Position numbers and translations under genes: made by a program | Shown: piece after piece, positions 7,573 through 14,314 of the stretch | Layout of the letters: every line of letters starts with the position of its first letter | Numbering within the stretch: position 1 is the first letter of the stretch | Notes under the pieces: generated by a model | Told to the model about the DNA's origin: nothing | Seen by the model: only the letters and a program-made list of their open reading frames with translations | Database searches by the model: none | From: Deltaproteobacteria bacterium | GTDB lineage: Bacteria > Desulfobacterota > Deferrimicrobia > Deferrimicrobiales > Deferrimicrobiaceae | Length of the DNA: 17,578 nucleotides | NCBI GenBank assembly: GCA_025357175.1 | Contig: JANXPS010000241.1 | Location: 1 to 17,578 of the forward strand | Direction of reading: 5' to 3'

Positions 7573-8793
7573 ATGCAATCCGGCGACACCGCGTGGCTGC
7601 TCGTCTCGGCCGCCCTCGTCATGATCATGACTCCGGCCCTCGCCCTTTTTTACGGCGGCATGGTCCGGCAGAAAAACGTCCTGACCACGATCATGCAATC
7701 TTTCTTCGTCATCGGCCTCATCAGCATCGAGTGGATGCTGGTCGGCTACAGCTTCGCCTTCGGCCCCGATATCGGCGGCGTCATCGGCGACCTTTCCTGG
7801 TTCGGTCTGGGTGGAGTCGGGTTCGAGGCGTCCCAATACGCCCCCAAGGTGCCGCACCAGGCTTTCATGATCTACCAGATGATGTTCGCCGTCATCACGC
7901 CCGCGCTCATCTCGGGCGCGTTCGCCGAAAGGTTCAAGTTTTCGACCTACCTGGTGTTCACGCTGCTCTGGGCGCTGGTCGTCTATAATCCCGTGGCGCA
8001 CTGGGTCTGGGGCGGTGGATGGCTCAGCGAGGGGCCTCTCAAGCTTTACGACTTCGCGGGCGGCTCCGTCGTTCACATTACCGCGGGGCTGAGCGCCCTG
8101 GCGGCCGCGATCGTGGTGGGCAAGCGCAAGGGGTACGGCCACGAAAATCTCTCGCCGCACAACCTTCCGATGACGGTTCTTGGCGCCGGAATCCTCTGGT
8201 TCGGGTGGTTCGGATTCAATGCCGGCAGTGCGCTGGCCGCCGACAACCTGGCCACGAGTGCGTTCGTCACGACGCACATTTCGGCTTCCGCCGGCACGCT
8301 GGCCTGGGTATTCACCGAATGGTGGCACCGTGGAAAGCCGACCGTGCTCGGCGCCGCATCCGGATGCATCGCGGGTCTGGGCACCATCACCCCCGCGTCC
8401 GGCTTCGTAAATCCGGTGGGAGCGCTCCTCATCGGCCTGACCGCAGGAACGCTCTGCTATTTCGCGGTCATGCTCAAGGGACGTCTCGGTTACGACGACT
8501 CGCTCGACGTCGTCGGCGTCCACGGCGTGGGCGGCGTATTCGGAACGATCGCAGTCGGCCTTTTTGCCACCACCGCGGTCAATTCGACCGGGGCGAACGG
8601 CCTCTTCTTCGGGAACCCGAGGCTTCTCGCCACCCAGGCGCTGGGCGCGGTCATCGTGGCCGTTTACTCGTTCACGGTTACTTGGGGGTTGATGAAGGTT
8701 CTCGACAAGACGATGGGCCTTCGTGTCTCGCGCGACAACGAGGTCATGGGCCTCGACCTGACCCAGCACGGCGAATCGGCGTATAACTCATAA
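7573..8793 (+). CDS. amt: Ammonium transporter Amt (second of tandem pair)
   Basis: 406 aa, the same length as the gene before it and closely similar throughout (42 of the first 50 residues are identical by my count), so the two arose by tandem duplication. Channel residues are all canonical: Asp160 in DFAGG, His168 in VVHI, His317 in GVHGVGG, Phe in YQMMFA and in WFGFNAGSA, and the C-terminal GLDLTQHGESAYN tail. Differences concentrate in the loop before residue 100 and around residues 148-158 (GGGWLSEGPLKL). It imports ammonium under nitrogen limitation and may be regulated by a P-II protein encoded elsewhere. It has its own sigma-54 promoter and a strong AGGAGG. Its stop lies 8 nt from the end of the convergent gene on the opposite strand. 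Confidence 0.96.
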   Translation: MQSGDTAWLLVSAALVMIMTPALALFYGGMVRQKNVLTTIMQSFFVIGLISIEWMLVGYSFAFGPDIGGVIGDLSWFGLGGVGFEASQYAPKVPHQAFMIYQMMFAVITPALISGAFAERFKFSTYLVFTLLWALVVYNPVAHWVWGGGWLSEGPLKLYDFAGGSVVHITAGLSALAAAIVVGKRKGYGHENLSPHNLPMTVLGAGILWFGWFGFNAGSALAADNLATSAFVTTHISASAGTLAWVFTEWWHRGKPTVLGAASGCIAGLGTITPASGFVNPVGALLIGLTAGTLCYFAVMLKGRLGYDDSLDVVGVHGVGGVFGTIAVGLFATTAVNSTGANGLFFGNPRLLATQALGAVIVAVYSFTVTWGLMKVLDKTMGLRVSRDNEVMGLDLTQHGESAYNS

Positions 8794-8801
8794 AAAAACG
8801 G

Positions 8802-9662
8802 CTAATTCATGAGCGCGGCGTTGCGGTTTGACAACTCGATGACGGCTTCCCCGCCGCGAAGCGAAACGGGCATGTCCCAGACGATCTGGCGGTTCCGGTA
8901 AAACATGCGGGCGTAAAGGTAGTAGAGCCCGTTGGGAAGCTTGAGTTGCGCCGTCCCGTCGTCGTTGACCGGAATGTTGTCGATCCGTATTCCCTTGAGC
9001 GATCCGTCGATGATCGATGAGGTCGTCAGAGCCTGCTGCTTGCCGATGACCAGGTTGGTGATCAGGTCATAATAAAGGCTCTTGTACAGCGTTTCGAATT
9101 TCTCGACGGATGAAGACAGCGTTGCGATCTCTTCCTTTGGCATCTTGGAGACGATCGACCATCCCCGGGCGGTGAACCGGTCGAGCGGGGACAGGCGCAA
9201 GTAGCTTTTCATCGCCTCGGAAACGCTGCCGATGCGTTCGATGCTGCCTTCGTGCGCCCGTTCGTCGACGGTCTTGCCGTCTTCGGTCCGGAAATCCTTG
9301 GGGTCGACGTTGAGCATGTAGAGGCGGGTGTTCTGGCCGATCACGAAGCCCTCGGCATCGAGGTAGAAGCCGATCTTCAGTTTCAGCGTCCCTTCCTGAG
9401 GTGCGGAGGCCGTATTGGATGGGGTCGAAATGATCTCGAGCAGGTTGCTTTGCCGGGTCCAGTTCACCTTGGTATGCGCGTAGTTCTCGAGGATCCAGGC
9501 AGGGATGTAGACCTCGTCTTTGATGGAGATCGCCTTGGCATCGAGCGGCAATCCGTCGACGATGATCGCGATATCCCCCCCGGCGGCGTACCCCGAAGTG
9601 GCGACGGAAGCCAGGATGATGGACAAGACGAGAGTCCGGGTGCGCGGGAAAAAACGGGCCAT
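8802..9662 (-). CDS. Secreted protein with copper-amine-oxidase-N-like stalk domain, function unknown
   Basis: 286 aa with a clear Sec signal peptide (RFFPRTR, then LVLSIILASVATSGYA; cleavage likely after Ala-27). Residues about 30-80 (IAIIVDGLPLDAKAISIKDE, then YIPAWILE) resemble the copper amine oxidase N-terminal/stalk domain often found in exported proteins. The remaining two thirds show no motif I recognise: a central helical region and a C-terminal beta-rich part with a GLYYLYARMFYRN strand. GGAGG lies about 6 nt upstream of the ATG. Upstream on the same strand is a good sigma-54 promoter, and the gene converges on amt2 with an 8-nt gap. Control in common with the amt genes is plausible; function is not known. 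A run of seven T follows the stop codon on this strand, but no hairpin is convincing. Confidence 0.75.
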   Translation of the reverse strand: MARFFPRTRTLVLSIILASVATSGYAAGGDIAIIVDGLPLDAKAISIKDEVYIPAWILENYAHTKVNWTRQSNLLEIISTPSNTASAPQEGTLKLKIGFYLDAEGFVIGQNTRLYMLNVDPKDFRTEDGKTVDERAHEGSIERIGSVSEAMKSYLRLSPLDRFTARGWSIVSKMPKEEIATLSSSVEKFETLYKSLYYDLITNLVIGKQQALTTSSIIDGSLKGIRIDNIPVNDDGTAQLKLPNGLYYLYARMFYRNRQIVWDMPVSLRGGEAVIELSNRNAALMN

Positions 9663-9706
9663 TGGTTCCTCCGGGGGGATTTCGGTCTGCTACCGGCAAC
9701 TGCAGG

Positions 9707-9722
9707 TGCAATCATACTGCCA
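9707..9722 (-). promoter_or_regulatory. Sigma-54 (-24/-12) promoter of the secreted-protein gene
   Basis: Read on the minus strand, TGGCAGT-ATGA-TTGCA matches TGGCACG-N4-TTGCW except at positions 6 and 7, with perfect TTGCA and spacing. The predicted start near 9697 gives a leader of about 35 nt carrying the GGAGG before the ATG at 9662. This layout is the same as at both amt promoters. Confidence 0.75.
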
Positions 9723-9767
9723 TCGGCCGTTTTGTGGAAGATTCAAGCCCTATGATATTCTGTCGCC

Positions 9768-10544
9768 ATGGGAAAAAGACTGCTCCTGCTGCTTGCGCAC
9801 CCGGATGACGAAACGTTCGGCCCCGGCGGAACCATCGCCCGATATGCGCGCGAAGGCGTATCGATTCACCTTGCGACAGCGACCCGGGGCGAAGCGGGAC
9901 AAACGGGAAACCCTCCGCTGACCAATCAGGCCGGGCTGGGCGACTTCCGCGAACGCGAACTGCGGAGTGCAGCCGCGTTGCTGGGGATCTCCGATGTCGA
10001 ATTTTTCGGATTCGGCGACGGGCAGTTGGCCTCGACGCCGCTCGACTCGGTCCTCGAACGCGCCGTTGCGGCGATCCGGCGTTTCCGTCCCCAGGTGCTG
10101 ATCGGCTTCGGCCCCGGCGGCGTATCGGGCCACCCCGACCACACCGTCATGTGCACGGTCGCGGCTGCGGCTTTCGAGGCGGCGGCGGATCCGTCCCGTT
10201 TCCCGGAGCAGGCCGCATCCGGTCTGGCCCCATGGGCCGTCTCGAAACTGTACCGTTTCGAGGTTTCCCAGGCCGTTTTCGACGCGTGGGAGCTCCCGTT
10301 CAAAGGGGTCCCCCCTGAAACGTTGACCACCTTCATCGATACCTCCGCCGTAGTGGACCGAAAAATCGAGGCGTTTTACTGTCACCGCACACAGGCGAAG
10401 GATTACGAGCGCATGCTTTCGCGCGAAGGCTTTCGCGAATTCGCCGCACAGGAAACCTATGTGTTGGCGGCGTCCCGCATCTCCGGCAGCGCCGGTCCCG
10501 AGAGGGACCTTTTCTTCGGAATCAAGGAGGAAGACTCGCGATGA
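9768..10544 (+). CDS. PIG-L/LmbE-family deacetylase
   Basis: 258 aa of the PIG-L/LmbE superfamily of zinc-dependent N-acetylglucosamine-type deacetylases. The defining LLLAHPDDETFGPGG motif places His11, Asp13 and Asp14 at the N-terminus, and GHPDH (His122, His125) supplies the remaining metal ligand. The central ATRGEAGQTG region is also typical. Characterised members deacetylate GlcNAc-linked intermediates (bacillithiol, mycothiol or GPI precursors, lipid sugars); which substrate applies here cannot be told, though a BshB-like role is possible. It is cytoplasmic, with no signal peptide. The ribosome-binding site is weak. Its stop overlaps the start of the next gene (ATGA), indicating translational coupling with the YchF-like NTPase. 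Confidence 0.88.
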   Translation: MGKRLLLLLAHPDDETFGPGGTIARYAREGVSIHLATATRGEAGQTGNPPLTNQAGLGDFRERELRSAAALLGISDVEFFGFGDGQLASTPLDSVLERAVAAIRRFRPQVLIGFGPGGVSGHPDHTVMCTVAAAAFEAAADPSRFPEQAASGLAPWAVSKLYRFEVSQAVFDAWELPFKGVPPETLTTFIDTSAVVDRKIEAFYCHRTQAKDYERMLSREGFREFAAQETYVLAASRISGSAGPERDLFFGIKEEDSR

Positions 10545-11572
10545 GAGTTGGCATCTTCGGCAAGGCGGGCGTCGGCAAGAGTTCCCTGTTCCGGTCGCTG
10601 GCAGGGGGGGAAACCCAGGGGAAGTCGGCCGGGATCTGCACGATCAAGGTTCCCGACGAACGGGTCGAACGGATGACCGCCCTGTTCAAGCCCAAGAAGA
10701 TCACCCACGTCTCGATCACCTTCGAGGAGATCGATCCCGGCGAACACGAGCTGATCGGCAGCGACGCGGCGCTCAAGATTCGCGGCGTAGAAGTGCTCGC
10801 GCTGGTCGTCCGCGGATTTGTCGACGATTTCCATCCGGTTCCTCCGGATGGGCTCGACCCCGTCCGCGATTTCCGGAACCTTCAGGCCGAACTGATCACC
10901 GCCGACTATCTCGTGGCCCAAAAGCGGATCGATCGGCTGAACAAGGAGAAAAAGCACGACTCCGAATGGGCGGCGCTCCAGAAGGCGGTCTTGGCGCTCG
11001 AGGCCGGAACCCCGATCCGCCAAGTCGATTTCTCGGCCGAAGAGGCGCGTATCCTGTCCGGTTTCCGTTTCTTGAGCCAGCCGCCGCCGCTGCTGGTGCT
11101 GAACGTCGGGGAAGGGGATCTCGGGGCCGATGTCTTTCCCGAGCTGGATTCCGTGGCCGCCGGCGCGGGGGTGCCGCTCATCCGCCTGAGCGCCAGGATC
11201 GAGGAGGAGATCGCCCAGCTGACGCCCGAAGAGCAGGCCGATTTCCTGAAGGAAATGGGAATCGCGGTCAGTGCGCGGGACCGGCTGGTCAAGGCCGCGT
11301 TCGACGCGATGCACTATATCTGCTTCCTGACGGTGGGGGAGGACGAGGTGCGCGCCTGGAACATAAGGCGCGGGTTGACGGCCGTCGCGGCCGCCGGCCG
11401 CATCCATTCCGATCTCGAGAAGGGGTTCATCCGCGCCGAGGTGGTGGCCTACGATGAGCTTTTACGCTGCCAGACGTTCGCAAGAGCGAAAACGGAAGGA
11501 AAATTCCGGCTCGAGGGCAAGGAATACGTCGTCAGGGACGGCGACATCATGCACGTCCGGTTCAACGTCTAG
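10541..11572 (+). CDS. Divergent YchF/OLA1-like P-loop NTPase with TGS-type C-terminus
   Basis: 343 aa, about 20 shorter than usual YchF. The P-loop is GKAGVGKS (residues 7-14); the base-recognition motif is NVGE (Asn188-Glu191), the NxxE form found in ATP-preferring YchF. The C-terminal DUF933/TGS part is strongly conserved (EVRAWNIRRG, AAGRIHSDLEKGFIRAEV, DGDIMHVRFNV). The middle follows YchF too (DLSAEE-like VDFSAEEARILSGFRFL). Switch II is different: where YchF has VDIAGLVKGAS followed by a GxGLGN(Q/K)F block, this protein has IDPGEHELIGSDA (Asp65) and lacks the block. It is therefore probably a paralogue, not the housekeeping YchF. AAGGAGGAA lies just upstream inside the PIG-L gene, with which it overlaps by 4 nt. 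YchF proteins bind ribosomes and nucleotides; the role of this variant is unknown. Confidence 0.8.
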   Translation: MRVGIFGKAGVGKSSLFRSLAGGETQGKSAGICTIKVPDERVERMTALFKPKKITHVSITFEEIDPGEHELIGSDAALKIRGVEVLALVVRGFVDDFHPVPPDGLDPVRDFRNLQAELITADYLVAQKRIDRLNKEKKHDSEWAALQKAVLALEAGTPIRQVDFSAEEARILSGFRFLSQPPPLLVLNVGEGDLGADVFPELDSVAAGAGVPLIRLSARIEEEIAQLTPEEQADFLKEMGIAVSARDRLVKAAFDAMHYICFLTVGEDEVRAWNIRRGLTAVAAAGRIHSDLEKGFIRAEVVAYDELLRCQTFARAKTEGKFRLEGKEYVVRDGDIMHVRFNV

Positions 11573-11600
11573 CGGGAGGGCCGGGAGGGGTGATTTCGAT

Positions 11601-11628
11601 TAAACTTTTCCGGCCCCGCTGCCGATAA
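11601..11628 (+). promoter_or_regulatory. Sigma-28 (FliA)-type promoter of the HD-GYP gene
   Basis: TAAACTTT (11601-11608), a 12-nt spacer, then GCCGATAA (11621-11628). The FliA consensus is TAAAGTTT-N11-GCCGATAA, so the -10 half is an exact 8/8 match and the -35 half 7/8, with one extra spacer base (within the range given for the Gram-positive sigma-D class). Transcription would start at about 11635-11637, on or beside the start codon of the downstream gene. Confidence 0.65.
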
Positions 11629-11636
11629 ACTAATTG

Positions 11637-12767
11637 ATGAATGCCATCGCATCAATAGGTTCGACCGAAAACCGTTTCCGGTCGATTTCCGTCGGAAGGC
11701 GCATCCTCGTCGTCGACGACGAGGATTACATCCGGAGCATCGTCCGGGAGCGTCTCGAAATCGCCGGCTACGAGGTCGAAGAGGCTCCGAACGGCAAAGA
11801 GGCGCTTGCGCTCATCGACGCGGGGCCTCCCTTCAGCGTCATGCTCACCGACATTCGCATGCCTGTCATGGACGGCATCTCGCTGCTGCGCGAGGCCACC
11901 CGCCGCGCCCCTGAAATCGCCGGCATCGTCATGTCCGCTTACGCCGAACTCGATACGGCTGTTTCCGCCCTCAAGATGGGCGCCTGCGATTACATCACCA
12001 AGCCATTCAACTTCGACGTCCTGCTGATCACGATCGAAAACGCCATGCGCAAGAAAGCGCTCGAACGCGAACTGCAGGACTACCAGCTCAATCTCGAACG
12101 CAAGGTGCGCGAACAGACCGAACTCATCAACTCGATGTACGTGCGGTCGATCGACGCCATGATCAAGGCGCTCGAGGCGAAAGACCTCTATACCCGGGGC
12201 CATTCCCAGCGCGTCACGATGTACTCGGTCGCCATCGGCAAGATGATGGGACTGGCCGACTCGCACGTCGAAAACCTGCGTCGGGCCTCGATCCTTCACG
12301 ACCTGGGCAAGATCGGCGTGCGGGAGGTGGTCCTCAACAAGCCGGGGCGCCTCAACGACGACGAATTCATGGAGATCGTCCGGCATCCCGAAGTCGCGAC
12401 CAACATCCTCGCGCCCATCCCTTTTTTCCAGCCGCTGCTTCCGGCGATCCTGCACCACCACGAGCGGTACGACGGAAAGGGGTACCCGTCCCACCTGGGC
12501 GGCGGCGAGATCCCGTTCGAGTCGCGCATCATGGCCATCGCCGACACGTTCGACGCCATGACGTCGACGCGCGCCTACCGGAAGGCGCTTCCGCTCGAGG
12601 CGGCCAACGCCGAGATCTTACGCTGCTCCGGAAGCCAGTTCGATCCCGAGATCGTCCCGATGTTCCTCTCCTGCCAGGGCCGGATCGAAGTCCCGGACGA
12701 CGTCGTCATCCCCGAAGGGCTCGATCCCGCGATATTCCGGCTGACCCACCATGCCAGACTCGCCTGA
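11637..12767 (+). CDS. Response regulator with HD-GYP c-di-GMP phosphodiesterase domain
   Basis: 376 aa from the ATG at 11637; an in-frame TTG at 11634 is the only earlier start. No Shine-Dalgarno sequence precedes it. The receiver domain (about 20-140) has the DDED acidic pocket, phosphoacceptor Asp72 in LTDIRMPVMDG and KPF. A helical linker (about 145-175) leads to the HD-GYP domain: RGHSQRV, catalytic HDLGKIG (His221-Asp222), HHHERYDGKGYP (His273 to Pro284) and ADTFDAMTSTRAYR. All HD-GYP motif residues are intact, so it should hydrolyse cyclic di-GMP to pGpG or GMP when phosphorylated (RpfG type). A sigma-28-like promoter suggests membership in a motility or pilus regulon. The stop lies inside the next gene, which starts 17 nt earlier. 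Confidence 0.93.
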   Translation: MNAIASIGSTENRFRSISVGRRILVVDDEDYIRSIVRERLEIAGYEVEEAPNGKEALALIDAGPPFSVMLTDIRMPVMDGISLLREATRRAPEIAGIVMSAYAELDTAVSALKMGACDYITKPFNFDVLLITIENAMRKKALERELQDYQLNLERKVREQTELINSMYVRSIDAMIKALEAKDLYTRGHSQRVTMYSVAIGKMMGLADSHVENLRRASILHDLGKIGVREVVLNKPGRLNDDEFMEIVRHPEVATNILAPIPFFQPLLPAILHHHERYDGKGYPSHLGGGEIPFESRIMAIADTFDAMTSTRAYRKALPLEAANAEILRCSGSQFDPEIVPMFLSCQGRIEVPDDVVIPEGLDPAIFRLTHHARLA

Positions 12768-13314
12768 CGCCTATCTCTCCGAGGAAGAGCGGACCGAACT
12801 TCTCAGGATCGCCCGCCGATCCGTCGAGCGCTACCTTAAAAACGGCATCCTGTTCTCCGAAACGCCGGAATCGGGCAGACTGATGGCCCCCGGCGCCGCC
12901 TTCGTGACCTTGACTTCGGATGACGGGCGTCTTCGGGGTTGCATCGGATACACCGAGGCCGTGGCGCCCCTTTACCGGACCATCCAGGAGTGCGCGGTTG
13001 CCGCCGCGACCGAAGACCCGAGATTCCCTCCCGTCACCGAACCGGAGGTCGCAGCGCTGCGGTTCGAGATTTCCGTCCTGACGCCGCTTTTCCCGATAAG
13101 TCCCGGGGATGTCCGAATCGGCACTCACGGGATCATGGTGTCGCGGGGAGCCCACAGGGGGTTGCTTCTGCCGCAGGTCGCCGTAGAATACGGATGGAGT
13201 CCCGAGACGTTCATTTCGAATACCTGCCTCAAGGCGGGGCTCCCCGCCGATGCCTGGAAGCATGGCGCCGCGATCCATGCCTTTACAGCCGAGGTCTTCG
13301 CGGAAACAGAATAA
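12751..13314 (+). CDS. AMMECR1-domain protein (AmmeMemoRadiSam protein A type)
   Basis: 187 aa matching the AMMECR1 family over its full length: LSEEERTELLRIARRSVE at the N-terminus, the strictly conserved LRGCIGY motif (around residues 62-68), FEISVLTPL in the core, GIMVSRGAHRGLLLPQV, and the C-terminal WSPETFISNTCLKAGLP segment. AMMECR1 often occurs beside Memo-like and radical SAM genes or fused to Memo; neither is in this window. The function is unresolved; the family has been linked to an unknown metal- or radical-dependent modification. The start codon lies inside the HD-GYP gene (17-nt overlap), so the two are probably translationally coupled. This start is chosen because the family N-terminus begins only a few residues later. 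Confidence 0.92.
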   Translation: MPDSPDAYLSEEERTELLRIARRSVERYLKNGILFSETPESGRLMAPGAAFVTLTSDDGRLRGCIGYTEAVAPLYRTIQECAVAAATEDPRFPPVTEPEVAALRFEISVLTPLFPISPGDVRIGTHGIMVSRGAHRGLLLPQVAVEYGWSPETFISNTCLKAGLPADAWKHGAAIHAFTAEVFAETE

Positions 13315-13337
13315 ATAAATAGAAAGAAGCGGCCAGA

Positions 13338-13601
13338 GTGATCGACAGCGACGGTTTCGAAGAATACCGGATCATCCACAAGGACAAGCATTATCGCTTG
13401 CTCGCCCCCCACGACATCGACATGTCTTTCGTCGAGGTTCGGGCGATGCTCGACCACCTGCTCCTGCAGGGTGCCTTTTCGCAGCATTCCGATGATGATC
13501 CCGAGACGGGGACGCTTTACACGTGCAGGCTGCCTGGGGTGACGTTCGAGGTGGACGTGGCGGGAGAAGACGTCGTGGTATTCAGCCGGACCGACGGATA
13601 A
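13338..13601 (+). CDS. Small conserved-looking hypothetical protein (87 aa)
   Basis: An 87-aa acidic protein starting with GTG at 13338, behind an A/G-rich weak ribosome-binding site (AGAAAGAAG). It lies 23 nt after the AMMECR1 gene and 12 nt before nth, in line with both, so it is likely part of the same transcript. It has no signal peptide or membrane segment and only one Cys. Its pattern is mixed alpha/beta: YRIIHKDKHYRLL, a helix VEVRAMLDHLLLQGAF, then two strands TLYTCRLPGVTFEVDV and VVVFSRTD. I do not recognise the family. Codon use and composition look like the neighbours, which supports a real gene. Confidence 0.6.
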   Translation: MIDSDGFEEYRIIHKDKHYRLLAPHDIDMSFVEVRAMLDHLLLQGAFSQHSDDDPETGTLYTCRLPGVTFEVDVAGEDVVVFSRTDG

Positions 13602-13613
13602 CCCGAGCGTGTC

Positions 13614-14255
13614 ATGACCTCCAACGAAAACCGGTTGTCCCGCATCCTCGCCTTTCTCGATTCGACCTACCCCGACGCCCGCATCGTCCTCGATTTCAAG
13701 AGCCCGTTCCAGCTCCTTGTGGCCACCGTCCTGGCGGCCCAGTGCACCGACGACCGGGTCAACCAGGTGACGCCGGGTCTGTTCGGGCGCTGGCCCGATG
13801 CGGCGGAACTTTCGAAGGCGACGCAGGACGAGGTCGAGGCCGTCGTTCGTTCGACCGGGTTCTACAAGAACAAGGCCAAGGCGGTGCGTGCCCTGGCGGC
13901 CGCACTCGTGGCCGATCACGGTGGCGCGGTTCCCGGCGATCTCGATCTGCTGACGAAACTTCCCGGGGTCGGCCGCAAGACGGCCTCGGTGGTGCTGGGC
14001 GGCTGTTTCGGGAAGCCGGCGTTGCCGGTCGATACGCATGTGGGCCGTGTTTCATATCGCCTGGGGCTTACGGTCTCGAATGATCCCGTGCGGATCGAGC
14101 AGGATCTTGCGGGGGCGATCCCCGCGGCTCGCTGGTGGGATTTCACGACCCGGCTGGGGTGGCACGGACGACGCATCTGCACCGGCCGCAAGCCGCTCTG
14201 CGATTCGTGCGGACTCGAACCGATCTGCCCGAAAAACGGCCTCGCCTCGAAATAA
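13614..14255 (+). CDS. nth: Endonuclease III (DNA glycosylase/AP lyase)
   Basis: 213 aa, the normal size for Nth. The helix-hairpin-helix LPGVGRKTASVVLG contains the catalytic Lys122, and the catalytic aspartate is Asp140 in PVDTHVGRV. A C-terminal 4Fe-4S cluster motif has exactly the family spacing: Cys189-X6-Cys196-X2-Cys199-X5-Cys205. The N-terminal FQLLVATVLAAQCTDDRVN segment is also diagnostic. The enzyme removes oxidised pyrimidines and cleaves the abasic strand in base excision repair. It is the last gene of the plus-strand run; a strong terminator begins directly at its stop codon. The ribosome-binding site is poor, so coupling to the upstream small gene (12-nt gap) is likely. Confidence 0.96.
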   Translation: MTSNENRLSRILAFLDSTYPDARIVLDFKSPFQLLVATVLAAQCTDDRVNQVTPGLFGRWPDAAELSKATQDEVEAVVRSTGFYKNKAKAVRALAAALVADHGGAVPGDLDLLTKLPGVGRKTASVVLGGCFGKPALPVDTHVGRVSYRLGLTVSNDPVRIEQDLAGAIPAARWWDFTTRLGWHGRRICTGRKPLCDSCGLEPICPKNGLASK

Positions 14256-14257
14256 AA

Positions 14258-14302
14258 AGCCCCACCCCTCCGTTAAGAGGGGCGGGGCTGCCTGTCTTTT
14301 TT
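14258..14302. terminator. Bidirectional intrinsic terminator between nth and the XRE-cupin gene
   Basis: AGCCCCACCCCTC (14258-14270) pairs with GAGGGGCGGGGCT (14277-14289), a 13-bp stem with one A/C mismatch and a 6-nt loop. On the plus strand a run of six T follows at 14297-14302. On the minus strand the stem runs straight into TTTTTATTT. The convergent arrangement of nth and the regulator gene fits use in both directions, with the minus-strand version the stronger. Confidence 0.9.
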
Positions 14303-14314
14303 CCTGTCTGACGG

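Noticed and set aside
7408..8769. A 453-codon open frame on the minus strand opposite amt2, and a similar 305-codon one opposite amt1 (6126-7043).
   Set aside because: Both are antisense shadows of GC-rich amt codons; the translations are Arg/Asp/Glu/His-rich, low-complexity and match no protein family, while the plus-strand Amt reading is unambiguous.
8794..8815. A possible bidirectional terminator between amt2 and the convergent secreted-protein gene.
   Set aside because: There is an A/T run, but the only inverted repeat (CTCAT/ATGAG) has 5-bp arms and a long loop and is not a convincing intrinsic terminator.
9663..9767. A sigma-70 promoter for the PIG-L gene in the divergent gap (TATGAT near 9751).
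   Set aside because: No -35 element stands at acceptable spacing; apart from the minus-strand sigma-54 promoter nothing in the gap is supported.
11578..11616. GGGCCGG and CCGGCCC form a 7-bp inverted repeat after the YchF-like gene, a possible terminator.
   Set aside because: The loop is 25 nt, no U-run follows, and the right arm lies in the spacer of the sigma-28-type promoter.
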